Assembly (NCBI GenBank): GCA_044226205.1
Contig: JBGAHL010000006.1
Coordinates: 62,001 to 126,000, forward strand
Direction of reading: 5' to 3'
Source: M3007 sp044226205
GTDB taxonomy: Bacteria; Bacteroidota; Bacteroidia; Chitinophagales; Saprospiraceae
Length of the DNA: 64,000 nt
The position numbers and the translations under genes are program-made. The notes under the pieces are model-generated. The model saw only the letters and a list, made by a program, of their open reading frames with translations. It did no database searches and was not told the DNA's origin. The first letter of the stretch is position 1. Every line of letters begins with the position of its first letter. Below, piece by piece: positions 28,301-34,131 of this stretch.

Positions 28301-29181
28301 ATGCCGCGACCGTATTGCCCAACCCGCCTGCTTCACCGTTTGCCTTGTACAATGCCAACAAGAAGATTACCATCGCGGGAACAGTTACGACCGACCAGTT
28401 GAACAAAGACTTTATCGGTATCAAGAGCGGCAACGTCAACGGTTCGCCGGCGCCTGTTTATGCCCCGGTATCGCCCCTGATCTGGATGGTGCAGGACCAA
28501 ACCATTCAGGCCAACGAAACCGTGGAAGTCGTCTTTACAGCCGTACAGTTCAATGACGTCGCAGCCTACCAGTTTGGCCTCGATTTCGACCCGACGCAGT
28601 TGCAATTCATGGATATTCAATCTCTTGGAGCAATCCCCTCGTTGAGTACCACGGACAACTTCGGCGCATTCAATGCCGAAAACGGCGAACTCCGCTCCGC
28701 CTGGTCAAATGCTACGGGCCTCAACCTGAGTATCGGCACGCCGGTGTTCAAGGTTCGCTTCAAAGCCCTGACTTCCGGCGCGAAACTGAGTGACCTGTTG
28801 CAACTCAGCGACGACATCCTGCCTGGCAAAGTGTTCAATCCGGCACTCGCGGAATCCAGCGTGGTGCTGTCGTTCAGCGACCTCAGCACCTCCACTTCCG
28901 TCACGCCTTTGCAGGCTCGCCTGCAATTGCTGCAAAACCGTCCCAATCCTTTCAATGAGGAAACGACCATCGGTTTTGTACTGCCGGAAGATTGCGAAGC
29001 CACGCTCCGCGTGTACGACCTGAGCGGACGGGAAATCACTTCCCACAAACGCTTCTACCAGGCCGGCTACCATGAAGTGATGTTCCGCGTAACCAACGCA
29101 TCCGATTACGGGGTCATGTTCTACGAACTCAGCACACCCTCGGGTCGTCTGGTACGCAAGATGATCGCCACAGGGAAATAA
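16333..29181 (+). CDS. 4282-residue secreted surface protein: Ig-like, glycine-rich, HYR, cohesin-like and dockerin-like modules, type A T9SS sorting domain
   Basis: The start ATG at 16333 is followed by a signal region (hydrophobic CCTIVLFLAGFQ, cleavage near THAQ). An N-terminal beta-sandwich (about 40-230) leads into PKD/Ig-like repeats marked by YLWST..TTSSITVSP...TTYTVTV. Cohesin-like modules lie near 629-760, 1950-2080 and 4049-4190. A glycine-rich domain of the PF12810 type (FTVPDGVTSINIQAFGAQGG onward) spans about 993-1269. About 19 HYR-type repeats fill 2190-3840. After them come a carboxypeptidase-like beta domain, a dockerin-like loop (AADVNSTNTVTTVDASIIT, about 3949-3974), the last cohesin-like module and a type A sorting domain (LLQNRPNPFNEETTIGF, LRVYDLSGREI). 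The C-terminal third mirrors the divergent neighbour, so the two are related. A role in adhesion or matrix building is inferred; no catalytic domain was found. Confidence 0.9.
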   Translation: MNTTFPLNQVRRFGWLNSCCTIVLFLAGFQRVTTHAQTTLYNYTNATNGAPAFVEAGIETMGTIEDLKRGGGVDTTINCSANQGFGSDGWPTTNTFDVDAFNASGDYIEFTLDPQAGYALYLTGFTANSRRENPSGTANDGPASLRYAYSKTGAPGSWMFVNPGNPQASSTCGSLGVQRIWTSFPAVSVSGSETITFRIYGLSSGANMTGDLFLRNIVVSGFVCNATPSASLTPVSLCEGTSTYSIPVASSSSDITSYSLSFSPAGIPTVSGTLSSPGALPSVLNISTAMAADGVYSGTLTLTNSCGVSTDIVFNSLVVINPLPVFNIFISEESGIADNDGIICPGDEVTLSDNSGSGLDQEQNDYSACMATFSQVDLAQSFKPSANTLCGAGIYFLTGGSGTVTIQLYDNLPNNGGMLLAQGSAPGNSNWVDVSWPSVSVTPGNTYYLVLTGTNTSDCLGGSTTNNYANGQTYANVGFLPYPDFDFTFHTYSCSGFDSYLWSTSETTSSITVSPGATTTYTLTVTDLGCQQTASQTITVTDPETVNAGPDQSTCVDGTVLLAGSFGGTATGASWSDNGAGGSFLPNATTLNAFYIPPSGNSSPITLTLTTDGPCPVSDDVVISYDAEPAMTLSATASSAAGTCGDEITVTVKVTEGFNDLSSLQYNLGWNPSAFNLLNSTATTIGGVTPSVFSSSGGFSYSWAAINPFGEDLPDGSVLLTLNFEVLNAGGTESIDIVGTMSTPIEATTWQQCILDVALLNDADIELTPVTSGISMSDNDGAICIGDAVTLTVSGSGTYLWSTSATTSSITVSPGSTTTYSVTVTNSNGCSASTSQMITVNSLPLAEITPSDITICYGSDVTLMSASGASYLWSTSETTGAILVSPTATTTYTVTLTDNNGCTNTATSVVSVTPEPLAGVTVSPAVICAGSTTTMTANGGAPDATYTWYDAPTGGNQVGTGNPFTTDPLVATTTYCVEQTVNISGSVPTTLTFNYTGSMQTFTVPDGVTSINIQAFGAQGGDGSGGTGGATGGAGGKGGMVQGDLAVTPGQVINLFIGGAGATPAGGYNGGANGGTQNSGGGGGATDIRVGGTADANRVLTAGGGGGGGRGGCEENNQMGGNGGVGGVGGGGIGGNGNDTPSSGGFAGGGKGGNFAGVQGALGAAGIGCSGFLGDPGLSTSTSMGAVGGGGETCCCFNGGTTPGGGGGGGGQIGGGGGGGGSAGTTGCSGNSKGAGGGGGGGSSYTGGVDNAVVMDGINTGNGYIIISYGLTPCTSPRVCGTVTVTPLPTASISVSETSGAMNDDGNICSGASVTLTATGGGTYLWSTTATTASITVSPSSTTTYTVTVTANDCSTSTSSVINVTPMPSLSATLNGVTVSNNNDGSDDTGSFAICNGSNITFDAFTDVAGASGTIKAYQTVSLSNVSLSYCNNCAALVTVFPGVSGAATLVNPAMPGTVTLSFRVFNDLNNNNIIDADECPNDWVVYTITVNPIPVPAIAVTENSGTTNNDGTICTGASVTLTASGGGTYLWSPGGATTASITINPTSNTTYTVTVTANNCSSSTSQVILVNPLPAVSLNLDVDAACLSDAPLALTGGSPVGGVYSGAGISTSPTLNPATAGTGNHVITYAYSDGNGCVNTATDGFTVYNLQITNYNPGNSSTAGTRTVCDGDSPVFTVDFATTPAGTVTRNWQYNDGVNGWLPIPAGPQYSVLLGANPGSTRLRVNNAPNTLNGYQYRVVLSNGACSLTSNAFTLFVNGPLTITGPSSVTVCAPPAVQTATFTAVVSSPSGPAPDLRWQYFNGSTWQNIANTFGGNTNPLTLTNAWPFWPTPGNSVQIRLRADVPGCGNVFSDPVTLTVQPAITPVISGPLYVNSMASVFMLADPGVVAPATLAGGTWAISGGPGTASNDYSDDFLLVATGDLPGTVTITYQATDNAGCTGTDEVTLTVLDKLTLSAIPSDLTVSCGDEITVNIEADNLVDLIELAYNLSWDPAQLAYAGSSAPSLGGSAPVIDASNANIGLLSYYWGGEYTGMPLNDHVLLTLTFTVIQNSGSAAILIDSPAATNTSISAVPINTNDGTMSVTPILIVLDNPDPVCPVDCDDAQGQSVVFGIEATGNPNEYSIDWNSAANMAGIPDVLPSLLDISNGQFEVSIPCGLLAGVYGGTLYVTNTLTGCSGSTSIAVVIDNIPPQIECPEDVMTSCDIPPVDLDAAMVSDNCGDVTVTSSESNNEGYGCFGNPLIISRSYIATDAAGNSTNCIQLITLVDQTGPVLAEDALEFNDYCFDDETEALTAIRDYLLEFVTDECHPNGIVIQDIEDFNISYDENTCTATVTAGAIDGCVPANSSDFVFEGILIDGTPPTLTLTDIDDCYETIADALAAAVNPEFTMAEDNIICNEPTVEAELASNTDLCEAIIIVTATDECGNITTGTYGPVRIDGESPLILNNNPLLLSTTCFETFEEAAAAAEAAIEAGDNCSDAADLIIGTDELSPDASCPYTLTVRVTDECGNFALYQFTNVKIDADGPVPVYDEPQGPLCFRNESDATDYLLQLVGWEDECGFPVMYETATYSDLNDPDPNDDCGFGTVTVTAVDLCNHSTSVVFDIKLDATPPGTIDPEGLPSLTYGCIGDAILDLEGVQMQLQDNCPGTIDVTYEGQELAYLNTCVFIRSYTATDACGLTSTITQRIEINDDEPPVWDAQNTTEELFISCSAGDDEISLEDLVQSALNIDPPAVSDNCEGSDENVVYITVTDETFPPVVDEDCPNGYSITRIWTAVDQCGNASTFTRIVHVADTEAPTVVPDCQFEPLNLYTSQGFECPAEPSISLYVGQELTLNSTWTVAGLSIPPLEGCIQDNCSASEDISLLVADIDYGVDGEGLPCTRTLTVTFSLIDACGNTQPDPLVLIFNIIDNSAPVWETAQNALDRVVDCNISAELDDALELEPVPVDNCGNGAILSSPSYVETPGDCAGEYTITRTWFAYDQCGNSNSPIFTQTIHVIDLDPPVWSSAPNAGNATVSCSNAGDLATAQAFVPVASDACGSTTTITKVPGTFVPSNNCPQSGTITNTFTVVDACGNQGTTTYTQVITIIDNTPPVCSTGVIASCYQSVAEAEAAAIAATTATDNCSPTNLLTKTASTSGTCNAVVTVTVTDQCGNSSSVPYSTRIDNEPPTLVANCAALAPSYPTATAAQVAMQNVTSYQDNCPGSYTVSGNTVGTCNAIVTLTYTDACGNSSNVSCSTSITATPLAIACPANASVSTNANVCTFTVPANSYNPTITGGCQPYTLSYSANNGASPASGSSLGGMVLNKGVTTITWTVTDANNASTSCAFTVTVNDTQLPTITCPANIVKSNDNNACGAVATYTVTASDNCMYTVTQTAGLPSGSTFPVGTTVNAFQAVDMSGNSAFCSFNVTVNDTQAPAIVCPANITTGNTAGQCSAVVNYSVTATDNCGGTTTLTLINGPASGSTFPIGTTGPIQWRATDGAGNTANCSFNVTVNDTQAPAIVCPANITTPAMGGGCSATVTYSVTASDNCGGTITPVLVSGGASGSSFSGTSTVTWKATDAAMNMTTCAFTVTVTDGQNPTINCPVSGTVIRPTNVNNCFYTVVGNEFNATGADNCGTPTVTYSLSGATTGTGTSLAGVQLNKGTNTVTWTATDAGNNTAICSFVVQVNDTRPPVVACPPSQSVNASANACGATVNPGTLGATDNCGIALSSFGPIPVNNFFPIGTTTLTGTASDNSGNTAMCTTTITVTDNQPPVFTKCPADLTLNNVEGGCTGQYGSTEAPEVSDNCAFSLNWVLSGATTGSGSGPIPANTVFNSGVTTVTFTATDASNNTAVCSYHVSVICIKVAGKIIWEHNRVSNPIGVKNATVTLMSTSVPPMPANPLTTLTDNSGMYMFNMPIGKDLMIEPTKPALNNAQKLDGVTIADAQAIQAHLNNTTPITDPYKLIAADVNSTNTVTTVDASIITSALMGNPLSLAAFDPSWKFINAATVLPNPPASPFALYNANKKITIAGTVTTDQLNKDFIGIKSGNVNGSPAPVYAPVSPLIWMVQDQTIQANETVEVVFTAVQFNDVAAYQFGLDFDPTQLQFMDIQSLGAIPSLSTTDNFGAFNAENGELRSAWSNATGLNLSIGTPVFKVRFKALTSGAKLSDLLQLSDDILPGKVFNPALAESSVVLSFSDLSTSTSVTPLQARLQLLQNRPNPFNEETTIGFVLPEDCEATLRVYDLSGREITSHKRFYQAGYHEVMFRVTNASDYGVMFYELSTPSGRLVRKMIATGK
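19300..20140 (+). repeat. Glycine-codon tract encoding the glycine-rich domain
   Basis: Within the 4282-aa gene this stretch is dominated by GGC/GGT codons, with pure GGC runs near 19943-19965, 19975-19992 and 20038-20055. The encoded protein begins with a beta-rich lead-in and then alternates G-rich loops with short hydrophobic strands, as in glycine-rich domains of animal ALK/LTK-like and bacterial surface proteins. The six to eight consecutive GGC units make it prone to slippage and to assembly error. Confidence 0.75.
26551..26864 (+). repeat. 65-bp exact direct repeat within two adjacent HYR units
   Basis: Bases 26551-26615 and 26800-26864 are identical over 65 positions and are spaced 249 bp (83 codons), exactly one HYR repeat unit. 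The copies encode the end of one repeat and the start of the next (CSFNVTVNDTQAPAIVCPANI). Neighbouring HYR units in the same gene are clearly diverged, so this points to a recent unit duplication or gene conversion. Such identity gives a substrate for expansion and contraction of the protein. Confidence 0.85.
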
Positions 29182-29209
29182 GCCGTAACAGCGCACAATA
29201 GGACTACCG

Positions 29210-29246
29210 ATCGCCCGCTTCGATGTTTCGAAGCGGGCGATTTTTT
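29210..29246 (+). terminator. Intrinsic terminator of the 4282-aa gene
   Basis: A perfect 13-bp stem, ATCGCCCGCTTCG (29210-29222) with its complement at 29229-29241, closes a 6-base loop (ATGTTT) and runs into TTTTTT. It lies 28 bp past the stop codon at 29181. This is a textbook rho-independent terminator and separates the giant surface gene from corA. Confidence 0.9.
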
Positions 29247-29276
29247 ATATACCGACCATCGGTCGATTGCAGGAAC

Positions 29277-29303
29277 TTGTGACGCAGTCAACAATTACAT
29301 TTG
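29277..29303 (+). promoter_or_regulatory. Promoter of corA (TTG-N16-TAnnTTTG)
   Basis: A TTG at 29277-29279 and the exact -7 element TACATTTG at 29296-29303 are 19 bp apart, start to start, the same spacing seen at the ferredoxin promoter on the other strand. The element lies between the upstream terminator and the corA ATG at 29328, leaving a leader of about 17-20 bases. Confidence 0.6.
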
Positions 29304-29327
29304 TCGGTCAAATATCTACCCGGGATC

Positions 29328-30395
29328 ATGTCAAAAAAGAAATACCGCCACCTGCGCAAAAAAGGGATGCCACCAGGTACGCTGGTTTATACGGGCACAC
29401 GTCCGCAAACAAAAGTGCATCATGTTACCACGGTGTGGTACGGCGAGGAGGACCACCTTGTCAGGGAAGATTATGCCCCCGAACTCCTGTCTCACGCCGA
29501 AGGCGTAACCTGGATGGATGTTCGCAGCCTGGGCGATACCGATTTTATTGCAAGGGTCGGACAGGATTTTGGTATTCACCCGCTCGCCCAGGAAGACGTT
29601 CTCGACACCCAACAACGCTCCAAACTGGAAGAGTACGACAACGGACTGTTTTTTATCCTGCACAGCCTAAGTCTGGACAATGCCACACTGGAACTTGGTT
29701 CCGAACAAATCGCGCTGTTTATCGGCAAAAACTTCCTGGTTTCCTTTCAGGAAGACGTGGACGACACGTTTGAAAACATTCGAAAAAGGGTCTGTGAAAA
29801 AGTAGGACGCCTCAGAAAGAAAAACCCGGATTTTCTGGCCTACAGCATGATCGACGCTGTAGTGGACCACTACTACATCGTACTTGACGAACTGGAAGGC
29901 GCTATTGAAACGCTGGAGGAAAAATTTCACCATACGCCCGACCAGATTGCCCCGCCGGACAAGTCCCGCATTTTTCAAATCAAACGCACCGCGGCACAAA
30001 TCAGGCACTTCCTGCTGCCGCTCCGCGACGCCACGCTGCGCTTTTACCGCTCCGACAGCGAACTGGTCGACGACAGCACCCGCCCCTATCTCAGGGATGT
30101 CTCCGATCACGTCACCCAGATTCTCGACAGCCTCGACAACAGCCGTGATCTGCTCACCAACATCGAAGCCCTTTACCAGGCCGAAGTCAGCAATCGCCTC
30201 AACAATGTCATGCGGCTGCTAACCGTGATTAGTACCATTTTTATCCCCCTTTCTTTTGTCGCAGGCTTGTACGGGATGAACTTCGACAACATGCCCGAAT
30301 TGCACACCAGATATGGTTACTACGTGGTTTTGGGGGCAATGCTGTTCGTTATGGTGAGCATGCTCTGGTATTTCCGCCGCAAAAGGTGGATTTAG
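29328..30395 (+). CDS. corA: CorA family magnesium/cobalt transport protein
   Basis: CorA forms a pentameric inner-membrane channel for Mg2+ (and Co2+/Ni2+). This 355-residue product has the large cytosolic N-terminal domain and the long stalk helix, then two membrane helices at the very end (about 295-315 and 332-350). The signature YGMNFDNMPE (GMN at 316-318) follows the first helix, as in the family, and the basic tail RRKRWI ends the protein. I start at ATG 29328 (MSKKKYRHLRKK). An in-frame TTG at 29301 overlaps the promoter element and is unlikely. The gene stands alone, between a terminator and a large inverted repeat, and converges with the prolyl oligopeptidase gene. Confidence 0.93.
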   Translation: MSKKKYRHLRKKGMPPGTLVYTGTRPQTKVHHVTTVWYGEEDHLVREDYAPELLSHAEGVTWMDVRSLGDTDFIARVGQDFGIHPLAQEDVLDTQQRSKLEEYDNGLFFILHSLSLDNATLELGSEQIALFIGKNFLVSFQEDVDDTFENIRKRVCEKVGRLRKKNPDFLAYSMIDAVVDHYYIVLDELEGAIETLEEKFHHTPDQIAPPDKSRIFQIKRTAAQIRHFLLPLRDATLRFYRSDSELVDDSTRPYLRDVSDHVTQILDSLDNSRDLLTNIEALYQAEVSNRLNNVMRLLTVISTIFIPLSFVAGLYGMNFDNMPELHTRYGYYVVLGAMLFVMVSMLWYFRRKRWI

Positions 30396-30401
30396 CGGTA
30401 G

Positions 30402-30569
30402 GAAGTTGAAAGTTGAAAGTTGAAAGTTCAAAGTTCAAAGTTGAAAGTTCAAAGTTCAAAGTTCAAAGTTCGTAACAGTTGACTTGCTGTGGGATATGGC
30501 TGCAATTCTTCCGGAATATGAACCGCTACGAACTTTGAACTTTGAACTTTGAACTTTCAACTTTCAACT
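30402..30569. repeat. Heptamer tandem repeat forming a long inverted repeat between convergent genes
   Basis: The left arm (30402-30472) consists of AAAGTTC/AAAGTTG heptamers. The right arm (30529-30569) is the reverse complement of its last part, AACTTTGAACTTTGAAC and so on. About 32 bp next to the loop pair without mismatch, and the match extends outward with one or two differences. The loop is 56 bases (30473-30528). The element fills the gap between corA and the peptidase gene, so it could act as a bidirectional terminator. Its repetitive nature also resembles mobile or expanding intergenic repeats. Confidence 0.85.
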
Positions 30570-30578
30570 GTTTAGATT

Positions 30579-32744
30579 TCAATAAATGACCGGCATTTTC
30601 ATCTGATAAAGCATGAAGGCCAGTACGTCGGCGGCTTCTTCTAGCAATTTGGAAGTCGGTTTGCCGGCTCCGTGGCCTGCACTGGTTTCAATGCGGATCA
30701 GCACAGGATGATCTCCCTGTTGATGCTCCTGTAAAGTAGCGGCAAACTTGAAAGAATGCGCAGGCACTACGCGGTCGTCATGGTCGGCCGTAGTAATCAT
30801 CGTAGCCGGATAGGCCGTTTTTTTGACGTTGTGCAGCGGCGAATATTTGATCAGGCAGTTGAACTCCTCCTGATTGTCGCTCCTGCCGTAGTCGATCGCC
30901 CAGGCATATCCAATCGTAAACTTGTGATAACGAAGCATATCGAGCACACCCACCTGCGGGAAGCATACCCCAAACAGGTCGGGACGTTGCGTCATGCAGG
31001 CGCCGATGAGCAGCCCGCCATTGGAGCCGCCCTGAATGGCCAGCCTGTCGGGGGACGTGTATTTCTGGGCGACGAGGTACTCGGCAGCCGAAATGAAATC
31101 GTCGAACACGTTTTGCTTCTGGCATTTCGTGCCGGCTTTGTGCCATTTTTCTCCAAACTCGCCGCCACCGCGGATGTTGGCCACGGCGTAAATGCCGTTG
31201 TTTTCGAGCAATGCGGCGCGTGAAGCAGAAAACGCCGGCGTCACAGGAATATTGAATCCGCCATACCCGTACAACAGCGTAGGATTGCGACCGTCGAATG
31301 CAATGTTCTTTTTACGCGTGATGAACATGGGCACCCGGGTGCCGTCCTTGCTGGTGAACCAGACCTGCTCGGTGGTGTAAGCGTCGGGGTTGAATTCGAG
31401 TTTGGGCGCCTTGAACACCTTGATTTCCAGGGAGTTCATGTCGAGCGAATAAATGGTTGCAGGCCGGAGAAACGAAGTGAAAGAGATAAAAGCCTGCGGG
31501 TCGTCCTGCTTGCCGCTGACGGCCCCGATGCTGCCCAGTTCGGGCATGGGCACTTCTTTGATCAACTTGCCTTCCAGCGTAAACACCCGGAGTGCGCCGG
31601 CCGCATTGTGCAGGTAGGTGCAAACGATCTTGCCACCGCAAACCGCGGCGCTTTGCATCACATCCGTCGAGTCTTCGGGGATGAGCGTTTGCCAGTTTTT
31701 CTGTTCGGGATGCTCCGAATCGACCAGCAACAAACGCTGGTTGGGCGCGCCCTGATTGGTCATCAGGATCAGTTTTCCGTCCAGGTTGTCGATCACCTGA
31801 AAATCGTTGTCGAAGGTGGTGGCCAGGGGCGTAAAACGGTCCTGGTTTTTTGACAAATCCTTGAATGCCAGGGTATTGCCGCTCGTACTTTCGCTGCTGG
31901 TCAGCAACAAAAAGCGTTCGTCTTCGGTGGTTTGGGCGCCGAAATAGTAGTCGGGATGTTTTTTGTCGTCGTACACCAGTTTGTCGGCCGACTGGGGAGT
32001 GCCGAGGGCATGGAACCAGATCGCGCCGAAACGATTGGCTTCCGTGAGCGCGCCTCCGGCTTTGGGCTCAGGGTAGCGGCTGTAATAAAATCCGTTGCCG
32101 GCCCAGGCTATGCCCGAAAATTTGACCCATTTAAGTTGATCCGGGAGCAACTGGCCCGTCTGGAGGTCTTTGACGAAGACCGTGCGCCAGTCGGAGCCGC
32201 CTTCGGAGGTCGAATAGGCCAGGTAGCGGCCGTCTTTTGAAAAGCCGATCTCGCCGAGCGACGTGGTGCCGTCTGCGCTGAATCCGTTGGGATCGAGAAC
32301 CACCTGGGGCTGGCTGTCGAGTTTGTCCTGAACGTAAAAGACGCTTTGGTTTTGCAGGCCGTCGTTTTTAAAGAAAAAGTAGCGTCCGGCTTTTTTAAAA
32401 GGCGTGGTGAATTTTTCAAAATTCCAGATCTGCTCAAGCCTGGTTTTGATTTTTTCCCGATAGGGAATCTGGGACAAATACCCCTGGGTGACAAGGTTTT
32501 GGCGACGCACCCAGTCTTTGGTTTCTTCGCTCTGATCGTCTTCGAGCCAGCGGAACGGGTCGCTGATTTTTTGCCCGAAATAAATATCGGACACGGTCGT
32601 ATCCTGCCGGGTAGCAGGATAGGTGACAGGGATAGGTTTAAAATCCATTGTTGAGGTTTTCGGTTGGGTAGTGGGGCTTTGATTACAGGATAAAGCGGTG
32701 ATGATGATGATGAAAAGCGGGACACAAAAACTGAATTTGGACAT
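30579..32744 (-). CDS. Prolyl oligopeptidase (S9A) with a lipoprotein-type signal
   Basis: This 721-residue serine peptidase should cleave short peptides after proline. The catalytic triad is visible: Ser574 in GGSNGG, Asp656 in TADHDDRVVPAHS and His691 in SAGHGAGKP, spaced as in porcine prolyl oligopeptidase. The N-terminal half is the beta-propeller gate, preceded by the family's entry motif DPFRWLEDD. The first 20 residues (MSKFSFCVPLFIIIITALSC) form a hydrophobic signal ending in a possible lipobox cysteine, so the enzyme is probably a periplasmic or membrane-tethered lipoprotein, as is common in Bacteroidota. It is transcribed toward corA, with the inverted repeat between, and diverges from the gene at 32936. 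Confidence 0.95.
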   Translation of the reverse strand: MSKFSFCVPLFIIIITALSCNQSPTTQPKTSTMDFKPIPVTYPATRQDTTVSDIYFGQKISDPFRWLEDDQSEETKDWVRRQNLVTQGYLSQIPYREKIKTRLEQIWNFEKFTTPFKKAGRYFFFKNDGLQNQSVFYVQDKLDSQPQVVLDPNGFSADGTTSLGEIGFSKDGRYLAYSTSEGGSDWRTVFVKDLQTGQLLPDQLKWVKFSGIAWAGNGFYYSRYPEPKAGGALTEANRFGAIWFHALGTPQSADKLVYDDKKHPDYYFGAQTTEDERFLLLTSSESTSGNTLAFKDLSKNQDRFTPLATTFDNDFQVIDNLDGKLILMTNQGAPNQRLLLVDSEHPEQKNWQTLIPEDSTDVMQSAAVCGGKIVCTYLHNAAGALRVFTLEGKLIKEVPMPELGSIGAVSGKQDDPQAFISFTSFLRPATIYSLDMNSLEIKVFKAPKLEFNPDAYTTEQVWFTSKDGTRVPMFITRKKNIAFDGRNPTLLYGYGGFNIPVTPAFSASRAALLENNGIYAVANIRGGGEFGEKWHKAGTKCQKQNVFDDFISAAEYLVAQKYTSPDRLAIQGGSNGGLLIGACMTQRPDLFGVCFPQVGVLDMLRYHKFTIGYAWAIDYGRSDNQEEFNCLIKYSPLHNVKKTAYPATMITTADHDDRVVPAHSFKFAATLQEHQQGDHPVLIRIETSAGHGAGKPTSKLLEEAADVLAFMLYQMKMPVIY

Positions 32745-32935
32745 AAATTTTCAGGTTTGCCGTTGGAAAAGTGGTGGAAATGAAGGACTGCTGTTCTTGA
32801 TTTTGCGAAGCGCGGGCAAATCGCCCTATTTTCGCCGCGAAATGTACATTGTTGCATCAACAAGTGTCAAACGGAAATATAGCGCACGGCTCGACCGTTT
32901 TTACCAACGAATCGCCTGAGGCGGCATTTTTTACC

Positions 32936-34105
32936 ATGAAATACCACTTTTCAATAGTTTTTTGTGTCCTGTGCAGTTTCTGCGCACTCTCCGCAGCCGC
33001 ACAATCAACGACTGATTCCCTGGCTTTGGCCGACAGCCTGCACCGCGAAGCCCTGGCCCGAAACTGGTCTGATCTGCACCAGCGCGCCGCCGTGCTCGAC
33101 AGCCTGTTCGGGATGCAGGCCGCCACAAACGACAGTTTGCGCAGCCTGGCTGCCGACAATCTCAAATCGGCTAAAAAAGACAGCACCCGCACCAAAGAGG
33201 AGATCAAAGCGCTCGATATGGCCTTCAAGGATGCGCAAAAAGCGAGCAAATCTGCCGGCGCGCAAAAAAAACAAGCCGCCAAATTGCTCGCCCAACTGAA
33301 TAAACAACAGGCTGCGCCGGTTGAAAAGGACCTGACAAAAATCGGAGCGCAAGTGCTCTCGCTCGAACAGGAAGCCGGGCTGGCGCCGCCCCCACAGGAA
33401 AAACCGATTGCCGAAATCCTCGGCACGCCGTCAGTTTCGGTAGTCCAGCCGGCCCCGCCGGCCGCAACCGACTCCCTGCAAACCGCCAGCCCCCCCGTGG
33501 ATTCTGCGGTGGTCCCCGCGCCGACTCGCAAGACCAGGGCCAAATCGCTGCCGTCCACCCGCCAATACGCCCGGTACGAGCCCTCGAAGGATGTCATGCT
33601 GAACCCGCCGGCTCCTCCCTGCGTCGTGGTCCGCGATGTGCGCGACGAATTTTCGGGGGAGACTTATCGGGAAATTCAGCGCGAAGAACTGTTCCGCTTT
33701 ACCAATGACTATGTCAAAAAGATCATCCCTCCGGGCGAGGCACACGTGGTTTGCGAGGCCGCCCTTGCTCAAAAAGGGACCACCCCTACCCTTTGGCTCA
33801 CCTTTACCATCCACGACCCGAACGCCCGCAAAACCTTCGGAGGTTTTAATAAAAACAGTCAGGCCGTACTGAAATTTATCGACGGACAAACGGTCACCGT
33901 GTACAACATCCGCGCCGACGAGGGAGTAGCCGACGCCTCTGGGAATACCCTGATTTTCAGGGCACAATACAGCCTCGATCGGGAGATTTTGAAAAAAATA
34001 CAGCGCACAGAACTGGATAAAATCCGCGTCGCCTGGGCCACGGGATACGAAGATTACGACGTACAAAATATCAACTTGCTGCGCCGCCAGGCTTCCTGCC
34101 TCTGA
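32936..34105 (+). CDS. Exported protein of unknown function, upstream of murB
   Basis: I do not recognise a family. The start at ATG 32936 gives 389 residues with a clear signal peptide (MKYHFSIVFCVLCSFCAL, cleavage near AAAQ). A helical, charged segment (about 30-145, rich in K, A, Q and E, probably coiled coil) is followed by a Pro/Ala-rich linker (about 150-215). The C-terminal domain (about 220-389) is mixed alpha/beta and contains LTFTIHDPNARKTFGGFNKNS and FRAQYSLDREILKKIQ. An in-frame upstream start would add 29 residues ahead of the signal peptide and is rejected. It ends 26 bp before murB and is probably cotranscribed with it. An envelope role is inferred from the signal peptide and this neighbour only. 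Confidence 0.75.
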   Translation: MKYHFSIVFCVLCSFCALSAAAQSTTDSLALADSLHREALARNWSDLHQRAAVLDSLFGMQAATNDSLRSLAADNLKSAKKDSTRTKEEIKALDMAFKDAQKASKSAGAQKKQAAKLLAQLNKQQAAPVEKDLTKIGAQVLSLEQEAGLAPPPQEKPIAEILGTPSVSVVQPAPPAATDSLQTASPPVDSAVVPAPTRKTRAKSLPSTRQYARYEPSKDVMLNPPAPPCVVVRDVRDEFSGETYREIQREELFRFTNDYVKKIIPPGEAHVVCEAALAQKGTTPTLWLTFTIHDPNARKTFGGFNKNSQAVLKFIDGQTVTVYNIRADEGVADASGNTLIFRAQYSLDREILKKIQRTELDKIRVAWATGYEDYDVQNINLLRRQASCL

Positions 34106-34131
34106 CACCCCGACCCGAGATCAGCCACACC

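Noticed and set aside
30402..30569. Possible CRISPR-like array
   Set aside because: The repeat unit is only 7 bases, units are directly adjacent without spacers, and no cas gene is present.
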